Shown here: positions 25,023 through 34,735 of the stretch, piece after piece | Numbering within the stretch: position 1 is the first letter of the stretch | Layout of the letters: every line of letters starts with the position of its first letter | NCBI RefSeq assembly: GCF_900090235.1 | Contig: NZ_LT607750.1 | Coordinates: forward strand, 3,484,501 to 3,548,500 | Source: Micromonospora echinaurantiaca | Lineage (GTDB): Bacteria; Actinomycetota; Actinomycetes; Mycobacteriales; Micromonosporaceae | Length of the DNA: 64,000 nt | Reading direction: 5' to 3' | Translations under genes and position numbers: made by a program | The notes under the pieces: model-generated | Told to the model about the DNA's origin: nothing | The model's input: the letters and a program-made list of their open reading frames with translations, nothing else | The model's database searches: none

Positions 25023-25070
25023 CCTGAGCTGCGTCGGGACGGCCCGATCCGTACCGACGAATCCTTGGGC
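25023..25070 (-). repeat. degenerate tRNA-Pro 3'-end copy (left island boundary)
   Basis: Matches 38 of 46 positions of the tRNA-Pro-like segment at 54703-54749 in the same orientation. The T-loop is damaged (the TTCGAA equivalent reads TCCGTA on the plus strand), so it cannot be a working tRNA. Upstream sequence GAATGGCCCCT resembles the terminator half beside the right copy. The 24913-25444 gap holds no gene I can support. Confidence 0.5.
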
Positions 25071-25444
25071 CCCAGACGCCAATGACGCCCGTGACGGTAC
25101 CGACGACGAAGCTCCGGGTCGCCAACGTTGCGTCCCGGTGACGGATCTCGCGCGCGGACGGTCCGCGCTGGTCCGGCTACCGCCTTCAGACTGTGTAGAA
25201 AGCCCCCACCATTTCGCCGGCCACCATCGCGCTCGGCGCGTTGCTCGGCGGCGTCGTGGTTGACGCGACGTCCTGGCCGCCCAATGCCGCGAACGCGCCC
25301 GTATCCGCAGCGAACGACAACGACTGCTGGGGCCCACCCACCACCCACGCAGCACGAGCCCCACACCGTGAACATTCGTGGGTCAGAGCGCTGACGTTTC
25401 CTGAACGGCCGGGCCGGCGGTGGCGCGGTCGGCGGCGACCTGGG

Positions 25445-25909
25445 TCAGTGGTGATGCGGTGTGTAGGCATGGCCTCGGCCGTGCGCGATCAGCCACCGGT
25501 TGACCGGAAGCGTGACGATGAACGCCACTATCAGCGCGCTGCCCAGCGAGAGCCAGAAGAGGGGACTTCCGAGTCCGGCGCTGACCGCACCGGGTATGAG
25601 TACCAGGACGACATTCTCCACGGACACCATCACGGTGATCGAGACCGTCTCGGCGGCAAGTGCGACCCGGGTCGCCTGGCCGAGGGTGAGGCCGGCCTTC
25701 ATCACCCGGCGGGCTGCCAGCGCGTACCCGAAGAGGACCGCCAATGCGACCGACAGCACGATCCGCGGTGTGTCGTCCAAGTCGATCAACGTTCCGATCG
25801 CCATGCCAAGGATCTCGCCGATGGCACAGCCGGTGAGGCAGTGCAGGGTGGCGGCGAGCGCCATCTGCCACGCGGCGTGCGCTGCCGCGTAACCAACAGG
25901 TTCGTTCAC
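25445..25909 (-). CDS. DUF4396 membrane protein
   Basis: 154 residues with four to five spans. TLHCLTGCAIGEILGMAIG (Cys pair with His in the first span) and VLFGYALAARRVMKAGLTLGQA are DUF4396-like; the C-terminus is His-rich (HGRGHAYTPHHH), suggesting metal contact. The GTG at 25907-25909 begins VNEPVGYAAAHAAWQ; there is no clear ribosome binding site. The 25910-26248 gap shows nothing recognisable. Confidence 0.75.
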   Translation of the reverse strand: MNEPVGYAAAHAAWQMALAATLHCLTGCAIGEILGMAIGTLIDLDDTPRIVLSVALAVLFGYALAARRVMKAGLTLGQATRVALAAETVSITVMVSVENVVLVLIPGAVSAGLGSPLFWLSLGSALIVAFIVTLPVNRWLIAHGRGHAYTPHHH

Positions 25910-26248
25910 AATTGTTCCGTTCTTGTCGTGGTTGAGGGGGACTGGACGCGGGTGGGTGTCGCTGCGGATGGCGGCCGCACGGGCCCTGGTGTGGTCAGAG
26001 GTCGCCGAGGTCACCGCCCTACGGACGTTCCTCCCCACGAGGTGGTCGTGACGGAACTCGGCCTTCGCCAAGATCCAGCCCGACCGTATGCCGCGCGCCG
26101 TGCTCAATCAGTGCGCAGACTGTGACTGAGCCCGAGATCGCCCGACGAAACGGGACAGAAGCGCGCGACCGAATACAGCGCGGATCCGCCGACTCGTTTC
26201 TGGGAGCGGCGACTCGCGGTCACCCCGGCAGCCGAGGGCGTCTCCACT

Positions 26249-29200
26249 TCACGAGAGCTTGGCTCCAACCGCTTCCGCGTCGGGATGCTCGAGGTCGGTG
26301 AGGATCTCCAGGGCCGACCGCCAGGCGTGACGCGCTGCCAGGAGGTCACCCGAGGCGTGCTGGACGTCTCCGAGCCGATTGAGGCTGACCGCCTCGGGAT
26401 AGCGGTCGCCGGTCTCTCGCCGCAGCCGGATCGCCTCTTGGTAGGCGACGATGGACTCCTGGTGAAGCCCGAGCCGGTGAAGCGCGAGACCGATGGTGTC
26501 CCGGGTGGCGGCCTCGCTACGCGCGTCGCCCGACACGTTCAGCAGATCAAGAGCCTCCTCGGCACGGGCCAGACCACCGGCGGCGTCCCCGAGCAGCAGG
26601 CAGGTCCAGCCGATTTCGTTCAGGCAGTTCGCTTCCCCGACACGGTCACCGACCGACCGGTAGAGCTCCAGCGCCTGGCGTTTCAGGGCACGTGACTCCT
26701 CGTGCCGGCCACACCGGTTCAACTCGTAGCTGAGGTTCCGCAGCGTCGTCGCCTTGCTCACCTGGTCGCCGAGCTCCGCGTACACCTCGATCGCTCGGTT
26801 CAGGTGCGCATGCGCCTCGTCATGCCGGTCCAACCTGCTCGCGGCAATCCCCACCAGCCGATGGCTCAACGCCTGCGCCGCCCGGTCGCCAAGCCGCTCG
26901 GCGGCGGCCAACGCAGCAGACTGCGTGTCAAACCACTCCTGCCAACGGCCCTGCCGGTCGAGGAACTCGCCCACCGACAGCGCCAGCGGCAAGGCGTGCG
27001 CGTCGAACCCAGCGCGTCGCGCGGCCTCGACGGCCGCGAGCAGGGCCGGGCGTTCCCCGGCCAGCCAGGCGACTGCGGCCGCCGCGCTGTCAAGCGGCGT
27101 CTCCGGTACGCCGGACAGCGGTGTGGGCAAGGTCAACTCGTACCGGCGGGGCGGCGCCAGCAGCCTATACGCGGTGTGGCAGGTCTGCAGATAGTAGTCG
27201 AGCAGCCGGTGCAGGGCCGCCCGGCGGTCCTCCTCGGACTCAGTCACTTCGGCGAGTTCCGCCGCGTACGCGTGCAGCAGGTCGTGCAAGACGTAGCGGC
27301 CCGGCGCGGGCTGTAGAACGAGGTTGGCGCGGTGTAGGCCCGCCAGCGCAACCTGAACACCCCCGACGGGCCGGCCGGCAAGCGCCGCGATCGCCCCCAC
27401 TCCCACGTCCGTGCCACCGCCCGGATGCAACGCGAGCAAGCGGAACAGCCGCGCGGCATCGTCGCTGAGCGCATGATACGACCAGGAGAAGGCCGCTCGG
27501 GCATCGGTGGCGGCGGCCGGACCGGCGAACGCCTCGAGGCTTCCCCGCGCTCGCCGTAACTCGTTGGCGATGGCGGAGAGCGGAAACGCTCGGTTCACGG
27601 CAGCCTGTGCGGCGACTGTGGCCAGTGCCAGTGGCAACCGCGCCGACCGCGCGACAATTTCGTCGACCGCCTCCGGTTCGGCAGCCACCCGATCGGCGCC
27701 GACGCGACGCGCCAGCATGTCTCGAGCGTCCTCGGCCGACAGCAGGTCGAGGGTGAGCGGATGAGCGCCCTGAGTAGCGACGAGTTCGCCCAGGTCGTTC
27801 CGGCTGGTGACGAGTACCAGTGAACCGGGGGTCCCGGGGAGCAGCGGGATGACCTGCTCCGCATTCCGCGCGTTGTCGAGCAGGATCAGCATCCGACGGC
27901 CGGCCAGATGGCTTCGGTACAACGCGGCAGCCTCGTGCAGGTCGGCCGGGACGCGCGCGGCGGGCACTCCCAGGGCGTCCAGAAAATTGCGCAGGGCATC
28001 ACCGGGAGCGACCGTCGACCCGATCGGACCGAATCCCCGCAGGTTCGCATAAAGCTGTCCGTCGGGGAATCGGACGGCGAGTTGGTGGGCCAGGTGCACC
28101 GCCAGCGTCGTCTTGCCGATTCCCGCCATGCCGGAGATCACGTGGATCACCAGCGACGGGAACGCCGTCGACTCGGCGGCGGTGAGCACTCCCAAGAGCT
28201 CGGCGATCGCTGCCCGTCGGCCGGTGAAGGTGGGCAGGTCGGCGGGGAGTTGTGCGGGAGCGGGGCGGTCCCGGCCCGACCATCGCCGCAGCGGCTCCGC
28301 CGGCGCTGCACCGTCGTGACCGCGCAGCACGGAGGTGTGCGCGGCGGCCAACTCGGGGCCGGGTTCGACGCCCAACTCCTCGGCCAAACGGATGCGCACC
28401 GACTGAAAGGCGCTGAGGGCCTCTGCCTGACGGCCGGACGCCGCCAGCACGAGCATCAACCGTGCCAGTACCGACTCGTCGAGCGGATGAGCGTCCGCAG
28501 CCCTCCGCAGCAGCGGCTCCATCGGCTCGGGTACGTGGACGGCGAGCGCGACGTCGGTGGCGTGCCGTACGGTGCGCAGTACCTCGCGGTCCAGCGCCGC
28601 GAACAGTGGTCGGCTCCGCACCTCAGCCGCAATGCCGGCGGCGGCCGGGCCCTGCCACAGGTGCAACGCCTCGACGAACAGAGCAAGCTTCAGTTCCGGT
28701 TGCTTCTCGCCCTCAGCCTGCGCCACCAGCTCCCGAAAGCACAGCAGGTCCAGGCTCGCCGCGTCGGTGGCGAGCCGGTAGCCTCTGCCGGCCCTCACCA
28801 GGAGTCGCCCTCTTGAACCCTCGGGCCGGTCAGGTTGCATTACCCGCCGAAGTCGCCCGATGTACCGCTGGACAATGTTCACCGCGCTAGCTGGCGGCGC
28901 ATCGGCCCACAAGGCGTCGACCATCTCGCTCAGGCTCACCGGCCGGCCCGCGTGCGCCAGCAGCACGGCGAAGAGGGCGCGCTGCTGTGGTGGCCCCAGG
29001 TCCAGCTCCGTGTCGTTCCGCCAACCCCGCACCGGGCCCAGCACGGTGAAACGGTTCGTTCCCTGGTGCACGTGCTCTGAAGGCCCCGACCCGTCCCTGC
29101 CGTTCCGCAGGGAAGGCCATGGGAACGCCCTTCCTTCCCCCGCCCTCTCACCCACCATCACCTGCGCTGGAGGGTCAACGGACCCGGCCAGCCCGTGCCG

Positions 29201-29521
29201 GCGGAGCACCTCCGACTCCCGCAGCCGACCGACAAAGCCACTAACCCCACGCGGCAGCTCACCCACCCGGGGGCGCCCGCCCCTGTTCTCCAACCGCCCC
29301 GAACGCGCCAGCTCGACGAGAACAGCACGGTCACCGTCACCCAGCCGCAGCGCGTCAGCCAGCGCCGCCAACGTCCGCGCCTGTGGGGCATGACTGCGCC
29401 CCCGCTCCATGTCACTGATCGCCCGCCCGCTCACCCCGGACGCCTCGGACAATTCCTCGATCGTCATGCCCGCCGAGCGCCGCAACGTCCGCAACCGCCG
29501 GCCGAACGACAAACCAGTCAC
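26249..29521 (-). CDS. giant SARP/AfsR-type regulator: XRE-HTH, BTAD, NB-ARC, TPR
   Basis: 1090 residues. Residues about 5-60 are an XRE helix-turn-helix (LRRSAGMTIEELSEASGVSG). After a linker comes an OmpR-like DNA-binding domain (LGPPQQRALFAVLLAHAGRPVSL), then the bacterial transcriptional activation domain (ELVAQAEG to ELAAAHTSVL), an NB-ARC ATPase with P-loop GMAGIGKTT and ILLDNARN (Walker B), and at least five TPRs in the last 280 residues. AfsR/SARP proteins switch on secondary metabolism or other pathways on ATP-dependent activation. GTG at 29519-29521 follows GGGGAGG by 4 nt. Between the XRE and SARP parts is PRGVSGFVGRLRESEVL, which looks like the start of a second NB-ARC linker, implying fusion of two regulators. 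No biosynthetic cluster is adjacent. Confidence 0.87.
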   Translation of the reverse strand: MTGLSFGRRLRTLRRSAGMTIEELSEASGVSGRAISDMERGRSHAPQARTLAALADALRLGDGDRAVLVELARSGRLENRGGRPRVGELPRGVSGFVGRLRESEVLRRHGLAGSVDPPAQVMVGERAGEGRAFPWPSLRNGRDGSGPSEHVHQGTNRFTVLGPVRGWRNDTELDLGPPQQRALFAVLLAHAGRPVSLSEMVDALWADAPPASAVNIVQRYIGRLRRVMQPDRPEGSRGRLLVRAGRGYRLATDAASLDLLCFRELVAQAEGEKQPELKLALFVEALHLWQGPAAAGIAAEVRSRPLFAALDREVLRTVRHATDVALAVHVPEPMEPLLRRAADAHPLDESVLARLMLVLAASGRQAEALSAFQSVRIRLAEELGVEPGPELAAAHTSVLRGHDGAAPAEPLRRWSGRDRPAPAQLPADLPTFTGRRAAIAELLGVLTAAESTAFPSLVIHVISGMAGIGKTTLAVHLAHQLAVRFPDGQLYANLRGFGPIGSTVAPGDALRNFLDALGVPAARVPADLHEAAALYRSHLAGRRMLILLDNARNAEQVIPLLPGTPGSLVLVTSRNDLGELVATQGAHPLTLDLLSAEDARDMLARRVGADRVAAEPEAVDEIVARSARLPLALATVAAQAAVNRAFPLSAIANELRRARGSLEAFAGPAAATDARAAFSWSYHALSDDAARLFRLLALHPGGGTDVGVGAIAALAGRPVGGVQVALAGLHRANLVLQPAPGRYVLHDLLHAYAAELAEVTESEEDRRAALHRLLDYYLQTCHTAYRLLAPPRRYELTLPTPLSGVPETPLDSAAAAVAWLAGERPALLAAVEAARRAGFDAHALPLALSVGEFLDRQGRWQEWFDTQSAALAAAERLGDRAAQALSHRLVGIAASRLDRHDEAHAHLNRAIEVYAELGDQVSKATTLRNLSYELNRCGRHEESRALKRQALELYRSVGDRVGEANCLNEIGWTCLLLGDAAGGLARAEEALDLLNVSGDARSEAATRDTIGLALHRLGLHQESIVAYQEAIRLRRETGDRYPEAVSLNRLGDVQHASGDLLAARHAWRSALEILTDLEHPDAEAVGAKLS

Positions 29522-29779
29522 CACACCTCCCCGACAGCGCCGACCGCAGTCCACGCCAGCTCGGCGCGTCGGAAGCGAGTCACCGGTGACCGTGATCCCC
29601 TCCGGCGGTAGAGCGCTCCCAGAACGGTAGTAGCGGCGGTCGGCTCCTGTCATGTACCTGCGCGCACAGAAGCTTGGTCAAGCCGGCATGGCCTGATGAA
29701 CAGCCGGCCGGTCATTGTCTCCGGGAGCACCGCGTGCCACCGTTGCAGCACCGAACGACAAGCGCGGTGGTGATGAGGA

Positions 29780-30778
29780 ATGACGTCCCAACAACTGGCA
29801 ACAGCAATCAGTACGGCGGAGTTGCCACCCCGGCACCGCGCCGAGGCTGTTCGCGCCCTGGTCTGGGAGTCCGTCATCCAGGTCGAGATCGACCACCATC
29901 TCCCGCCGGAACGCATCGGCGTCAATCTGCGTCTCGGCAGCCTGGGTTCACTGGATGTCTGCTCGGTGCGGGCGACATCGACCACCGTACGACGCACGGA
30001 GCGGCTGGCGCGCCGCGACGACGACCCGGCGATCTTCCTCGGGCTGCAGATGTCGGGGACCAGCCTGGTTGTACAGGACGGGCGGGAAGCGCTGCTCCGG
30101 CCGGGCGACTTCGCCATCTACGACACGGCCAGCGCCTACAGCCTGCTGTTCCTCGACGGCATGGACGCGGTCTTCTTCCGCATCCCCCGTACCACGCTGG
30201 GAATTTCTGCGCGCCGGTTGCGCGACGCCACCGCGGTCACACTCGGTTCGGGCAACGCTGTGGCCGAGGTGACCTCGGCATACCTGACCCGGCTTGCCGT
30301 CACCGAGGCCTTGCCGTACAGCCGGCACCTGGTTCTGATGGCCGAGCCGACGATCGATCTGATCCGCGCGTCCGTCGCCGCCCGTCTGGACGACCGTGAC
30401 CTGTTCGGTGAGGCGGCCACCGGCACCTTGCCGTACCAGATCATGAGTTACCTGAGGGCGAACCTGGCCGACCGGGAGTTGACCCCGGCGGCCGTAGCCG
30501 CAGCGCATCACATCTCTGTGCGTTACCTCTATCAAATCCTAGGCCGGCAGGGTGTCCGGTTCGGCGAGTGGGTGCGCCACAACCGGCTTGAGGAAGCCCG
30601 CAAGGACCTGGCGAACCCGGCCTATCGGTCGTTGACTATCTCAGCGATCGGCCGCCGGTGGGGCTTCACCGACTCCACCCACTTCAGCAAAGCGTTCAAG
30701 CAGGACTACGGAATGTCGCCGCGCGACTGGCGGGCGCACCACCACGAGTCTCTCCAGCCTGGTGAGGTTCCCCGGTAG
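29780..30778 (+). CDS. AraC family regulator
   Basis: 332 residues. An N-terminal AraC-binding-like domain (LGLQMSGTSLVVQDGREALLRPGDFAIYDTA) is followed by a double HTH: AAAHHISVRYLYQIL and SAIGRRWGFTDSTHFSKAFK, then YGMSPRDWR. It is a paralogue of the gene at 39944-41002. Convergent with the catabolic operon 30991-37631, which ends 213 bp downstream. Start ATG at 29780. Confidence 0.88.
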   Translation: MTSQQLATAISTAELPPRHRAEAVRALVWESVIQVEIDHHLPPERIGVNLRLGSLGSLDVCSVRATSTTVRRTERLARRDDDPAIFLGLQMSGTSLVVQDGREALLRPGDFAIYDTASAYSLLFLDGMDAVFFRIPRTTLGISARRLRDATAVTLGSGNAVAEVTSAYLTRLAVTEALPYSRHLVLMAEPTIDLIRASVAARLDDRDLFGEAATGTLPYQIMSYLRANLADRELTPAAVAAAHHISVRYLYQILGRQGVRFGEWVRHNRLEEARKDLANPAYRSLTISAIGRRWGFTDSTHFSKAFKQDYGMSPRDWRAHHHESLQPGEVPR

Positions 30779-30990
30779 CTCGTAGGCCGCGCGCGGCAGT
30801 TGGGTGTGCATCACGAGGCGTTGCGAACCTGAATCCGCCAGGACGAGGCTGACCGGGGCCAGCGTGACGACCGGCTGCCACCTCGGGAGCAGGGCTTCGG
30901 CGGCAGCGTGCGGACGTTGCGTCGCAAGCGTCGACATCGGGCGGTGCGGCCGGACGGGTCACCATGCGCGACACGGGACTGCCGCGGCCG

Positions 30991-31719
30991 TCACAGGGTT
31001 CGCCGTACCCCCGCCCTCCGTTCCAGATTGCGGAGCTGCACCGCGAGGTTGCCCTCGACGGCGGCGTGGGCGGGTCCGGTGCGACCGATCGGCAGGATCT
31101 GTTCGTCCTTCATGTCCTCGAGCATCAGTGCGTACGCGGCGTAGAGGCAGAAGCCTGCGAGCAGGAGCCCAAGCGCTCCCGCGACGTGGCCGAGCCAGGC
31201 CACGCCGGTCAGCCCGTAGATTCCGGCCACCAGATGGCGGGGCGTGGCGATCAGCAGTACGAACCAGAGCGCACGTTTCGGCATGGTGACCGTCACCATG
31301 AGACCGGCGAAGGCGGCTAGAGAGAGGTTGAGGACGCCCAGGACCTTCATCCCGCCGGATGCGTCCGTGGCCAGGACGAGAGAGGTGGCGAGCCAACTGC
31401 CGGCGAAGACGGCCATCAGGGTGGCCGCGACCACATCCCGGGCGCCGAAGGCGAGGACGCTCACGACCAGTTGAAGTGCGAACGCAGGTAGGATCGTGAG
31501 GGCAACCGCGCGCTCGTCGGTGGCGTCGAACAAACCCAGCTGCAGGAGGCTGGCGATCGCGGAGGCGATCGCGATCGTGTAGAAGCCGAGCGGCATGGGA
31601 GAAGCGATCGGCCTGAGGTTGATCCGCGTCATGGGTCGTAGATCGGGCTCGAAGTGGCGTGCCACGGCCGGTCTCTTGCCGTCTTCCGCGGTCTGGGCAT
31701 CACTGGATGTGGAACTCAT
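30991..31719 (-). CDS. acetate/succinate transporter (GPR1/FUN34/YaaH family)
   Basis: 242 residues with six spans. NLRPIASPMPLGFYTIAIAS corresponds to the family's N-terminal NPAPLGL signature; FxxYAAYALMLEDMKD marks the last span. Takes up short carboxylates such as acetate. Start ATG 31717-31719 with GGAGG 9 nt upstream. Last gene of the six-gene operon that begins with an esterase at 37631, which suggests that a carboxylate is released or used by the pathway. Confidence 0.82.
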   Translation of the reverse strand: MSSTSSDAQTAEDGKRPAVARHFEPDLRPMTRINLRPIASPMPLGFYTIAIASAIASLLQLGLFDATDERAVALTILPAFALQLVVSVLAFGARDVVAATLMAVFAGSWLATSLVLATDASGGMKVLGVLNLSLAAFAGLMVTVTMPKRALWFVLLIATPRHLVAGIYGLTGVAWLGHVAGALGLLLAGFCLYAAYALMLEDMKDEQILPIGRTGPAHAAVEGNLAVQLRNLERRAGVRRTL

Positions 31720-31777
31720 CTGTTGCAACCTCCAGAGTTGGATCGGCGACGTGTCGGGCCGGTGCGCCGCGGCGGCG

Positions 31778-33409
31778 TCAGGTGGCCGTCATGGCGTCGA
31801 AAGCGTGGGCCACCGTCGGCTTCGTGCCCTCCTTGAGCAGCGCGCGGGCCACCTGCTCCGCGCGGCGGTCGTCCGCGGTGAGCCGGTCGCGGTGCTGGGC
31901 GAGGTGGTCGTTCCAGGTGACGACCACGTAGTGTTCGATGAGCCGTTCCGGATCGGAGCTGTCGCGGTAGAGCCCCCAGGTGACGGCGCCGGTGCGGCGT
32001 CGCGACCGGGCGACGGCCGTCATGGCGGCGATGAAGCGATCGATGTCGCCCGTAGCGACGCGGTACTCGACGGTGACGAGGACCGGGCCGCCGTGGGGCT
32101 GTGGATCGAGGACGGACACCGGCTCTGGCCAGTGGCTGGAGGGGTTCGTGTCGGCGCTGCCACCCGGTAGGGGCCACCAGCGGACGCTGGCGGCGCCGAG
32201 CAGGAGCGCCACGCTGGATGTGAGCAGGGCGGGAGCGAGGCCCCACCGGTCGGCGAGCAGACCCCACACGGGCGCGGCGAGCGCCATTCCGCCCTGGAAG
32301 ACGACCAGGTACACGGCCAGGCCTCTCGCCCGCACCCATGCCGGCAGCCGTGTCTGCATGGTGGCGCTGAGCAGCGACACCACGAGGATCCAGGCGAGTC
32401 CCGCCGCCGGTAAAAGCAGGACGGCCGCCCAGACGGTGCGCGTGAGGGTGAGCAGGGTAAGGACGGACGCAGCGGCGAGGCCGGCGAACGCCAGTGATCG
32501 GCCCGCTCCCCACACACGGCGCATCGACGGCAGCAACACCGCACCGACCACCGCCCCCGCACCCACCGCACCGAGCAGCAACCCGTAGCCCGACGCGCCG
32601 AGGCCCAACGAACGACTCGCGACGAGTGGCAGGAGAGCCCACAGGGCGGACGCCGCGGGGACGAACAGCAGGCAGCGCCACAGCACCCCTCGGATGTCCG
32701 GGGAGTGCCACACGTAGCGGCGACCCGCGTCCAGGGCGGTCAACAGCCGCTGGTCGCCGGACGGGGTCTCCCGGGGGCCCGGCGGCCGATGCCAGGCGGC
32801 GAGCACGGCCACGGTACCGAGGTAGGACAGGGCGTTGATCGTGAAGACCCATCCGGTTCCGGTGAGGGACAGCAGCAGGCCGCCGAGTGCGGGACCGACC
32901 GCGCGCGCGAGGTTCATGCTGACCGCGCCCAGGGCGGCGGCCTGCGGCAGGGACGGGCGATCGACCAGTTCCGGCTGGATGGCCTGCCAGGCCGGGCCCA
33001 TGAGGGCGGAGCCGCAGCCGGTCAGGAACAACAGGGTCAGCAGGGAGGCCGGTTGTAGCACGTCGGCGAAGGCGAGGCCCGCAAGCACCGCGGAACACCC
33101 GAGCATGGCGTACTGCGCGGTGATGAGCAGCCGTCTACGGTCCAGTTGATCTGCCAGCACTCCGGCCGGAAAGGCGAGCAGGAGCAGCGGCAGACTGGCC
33201 GAAGTCTGGACGAGGGAGACGAGCACCGGCGATCGGCCGACCAGTTCCCACTGGGCGGCGACTGTCGACATCCAGGTGCCGATGTTGGACACGAACTGGG
33301 CGATCCACAGGGCGCGGAAGACCGGTGCGGCGAAGGGCTTCCAGGCCTCCCCGCGTCCCTCGTGGGCGCCGCGACGGGACGTCGTACGCGAGGGCGCAGT
33401 CTCCGTCAC
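31778..33409 (-). CDS. MFS_3-type transporter with C-terminal ferredoxin-like domain
   Basis: 543 residues. About 420 residues form twelve spans with the MFS motif A FPAGVLADQLDRRRLLI and GPAWQAIQPELV, typical of the MFS_3/enterobactin-exporter-like group. The last 110 residues are a soluble dimeric alpha/beta-barrel domain (VLVTVEYRVATGDIDRFIAA, TWGLYRDSSDPERLIEHYVV), as in other MFS_3 proteins. GTG at 33407-33409 overlaps the stop of the DoxX gene by 4 nt. Probably exports a pathway-related compound. Confidence 0.85.
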   Translation of the reverse strand: MTETAPSRTTSRRGAHEGRGEAWKPFAAPVFRALWIAQFVSNIGTWMSTVAAQWELVGRSPVLVSLVQTSASLPLLLLAFPAGVLADQLDRRRLLITAQYAMLGCSAVLAGLAFADVLQPASLLTLLFLTGCGSALMGPAWQAIQPELVDRPSLPQAAALGAVSMNLARAVGPALGGLLLSLTGTGWVFTINALSYLGTVAVLAAWHRPPGPRETPSGDQRLLTALDAGRRYVWHSPDIRGVLWRCLLFVPAASALWALLPLVASRSLGLGASGYGLLLGAVGAGAVVGAVLLPSMRRVWGAGRSLAFAGLAAASVLTLLTLTRTVWAAVLLLPAAGLAWILVVSLLSATMQTRLPAWVRARGLAVYLVVFQGGMALAAPVWGLLADRWGLAPALLTSSVALLLGAASVRWWPLPGGSADTNPSSHWPEPVSVLDPQPHGGPVLVTVEYRVATGDIDRFIAAMTAVARSRRRTGAVTWGLYRDSSDPERLIEHYVVVTWNDHLAQHRDRLTADDRRAEQVARALLKEGTKPTVAHAFDAMTAT

Positions 33410-33933
33410 CGGTGTCTCCAGGACCGGGAGCCGTGATCTTCCCGGCCAGGGCGCCCCGAGGACAACACGAGACGGGCGAGCAGACCGCTACCAAGCCCCA
33501 GCGTGACCGCCGCGAGGGCACTCCACGCCGGCCAGGGGGTGAGGCCGGCCACCTCGTCAAGCGCCCACTCACCCGGTCCGGTGAAGGCCAGGGCGGCGGC
33601 GGCGATAACGAGGACGAGCGGATACTCGTAGCCGTCGTTCTGTACCCACAGTCCGTGCGGCCATTTCACGCTGACCGCAACGGTCATGACCCCCACCGCG
33701 CCCGCCACCGCGAGGGGCGTGACCAGCCCGGCAGCCAGCAGCAGCCCGGACCCGATCTGGGTCGCTCCGGCGAGCACCGCCGTGACCGTGCCGCCCCGGA
33801 AGCCGTCGCGCCGGAACTCCTCGGTGCCTGCGTCCAGCCCGCGCCCGCCGAGCCACGGGCTGACCTTCTGCACGCCGTGTGCCGCTATCAGCAGCCCGGT
33901 CACAACGCGCAGCAGCATCAGGCCGGTGTCCAC
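33406..33933 (-). CDS. DoxX family membrane protein
   Basis: 175 residues, four spans: LMLLRVVTGLLIAAHGVQKV, GATQIGSGLLLAAGL, AVGVMTVAVSVKWPHG and YPLVLVIAAAALAFTGPGEWALD, all DoxX hallmarks. GTG at 33931-33933 with AGGAG 7 nt upstream. Members assist redox or thiosulfate/quinone processes, and the exact role is unclear. Translationally coupled to the MFS gene. Confidence 0.85.
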   Translation of the reverse strand: MDTGLMLLRVVTGLLIAAHGVQKVSPWLGGRGLDAGTEEFRRDGFRGGTVTAVLAGATQIGSGLLLAAGLVTPLAVAGAVGVMTVAVSVKWPHGLWVQNDGYEYPLVLVIAAAALAFTGPGEWALDEVAGLTPWPAWSALAAVTLGLGSGLLARLVLSSGRPGREDHGSRSWRHR

Positions 33934-34031
33934 GCTTCTTCTCCTCAGGTCAGGGGATCGAGCGACCGCGGTGCCCCTGGCGGGCCGGGCGCGATGCGAC
34001 ACCGTGCCCGGCCCACCGAGGGCTGTTCGTC

Positions 34032-34694
34032 TCAGCCGGCGGCGTTCGCGCCGATGAAGTGCTTGGCGTAGACCACGCCGAGGCCGTATGCGCCGGCGTG
34101 CGCCTTGACGATGTCCATCACGCCGTCGTAGGTTTCGCCGCGCGCCCAGTCCCGCTGGAGCTCCAGCAGCACCTGGACCCAGGTGACGGGCACGGCACCT
34201 GCGCGGATCATGCGGTCGAGGGCGTGCTCGTGGGCGGCCGGGGTAACGCCACCAGAGGCATCCGCGACGACGTACACCTCGTAGCCCTGATGAAGCGCGG
34301 ACAGAACGGGCAGCACCAGGCACACCTCCGTCCACAGACCGGAGATGATGATCTTCGTGCGGCCGGTGGCCTTCACCGCGTCTACGAGGGACGGGTCCTC
34401 CCAGGCGTTCATCGTCGTGCGGTCGATGAGCTTGTGGTCCGGGAAAACCTCCACGAGCTGAGGCATCGCCGGGCCGGAGAACGACTCGGCGGCGACGGTG
34501 GTGATGACCGTCGGCACGTCGAACAGCTGCGCCGCCTTCGCGAGGCCGACGGTCGCGTTGATGATCGACGTGCGGTCGCCGCTTCCCGTGCCGAAGAACA
34601 TCTGCGGCTGGTGGTCGACGAAGAGCATCATGGCGTTGCCGGAAGTGAGCAGATCCGGGCTGGGCGCGGCCTGGACGTTCGCGAGGTTGGTCAT
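34032..34694 (-). CDS. isochorismatase-family cysteine hydrolase
   Basis: 220 residues, YcaC-like. The triad can be placed as Asp in AMMLFVDHQ, Lys in ATGRTKIIISG and Cys in LWTEVCLV (SG.WTEVC is the family nucleophile motif), with a cis-peptide position after it. Hydrolyses amide or enol-ether bonds, for example in nicotinamide- or N-carbamoyl-type substrates. ATG 34692-34694; third gene of the operon. Confidence 0.87.
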   Translation of the reverse strand: MTNLANVQAAPSPDLLTSGNAMMLFVDHQPQMFFGTGSGDRTSIINATVGLAKAAQLFDVPTVITTVAAESFSGPAMPQLVEVFPDHKLIDRTTMNAWEDPSLVDAVKATGRTKIIISGLWTEVCLVLPVLSALHQGYEVYVVADASGGVTPAAHEHALDRMIRAGAVPVTWVQVLLELQRDWARGETYDGVMDIVKAHAGAYGLGVVYAKHFIGANAAG

Positions 34695-34735
34695 GCGAGT
34701 TCCCTTTCTGTGCGCGGAGAAATCGGGTGAATTGA

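Noticed and set aside
26249..29521. Secondary-metabolite gene cluster near the SARP regulator
   Set aside because: No PKS, NRPS, terpene or RiPP core gene appears in the window, so the SARP-type domain alone does not support a cluster.
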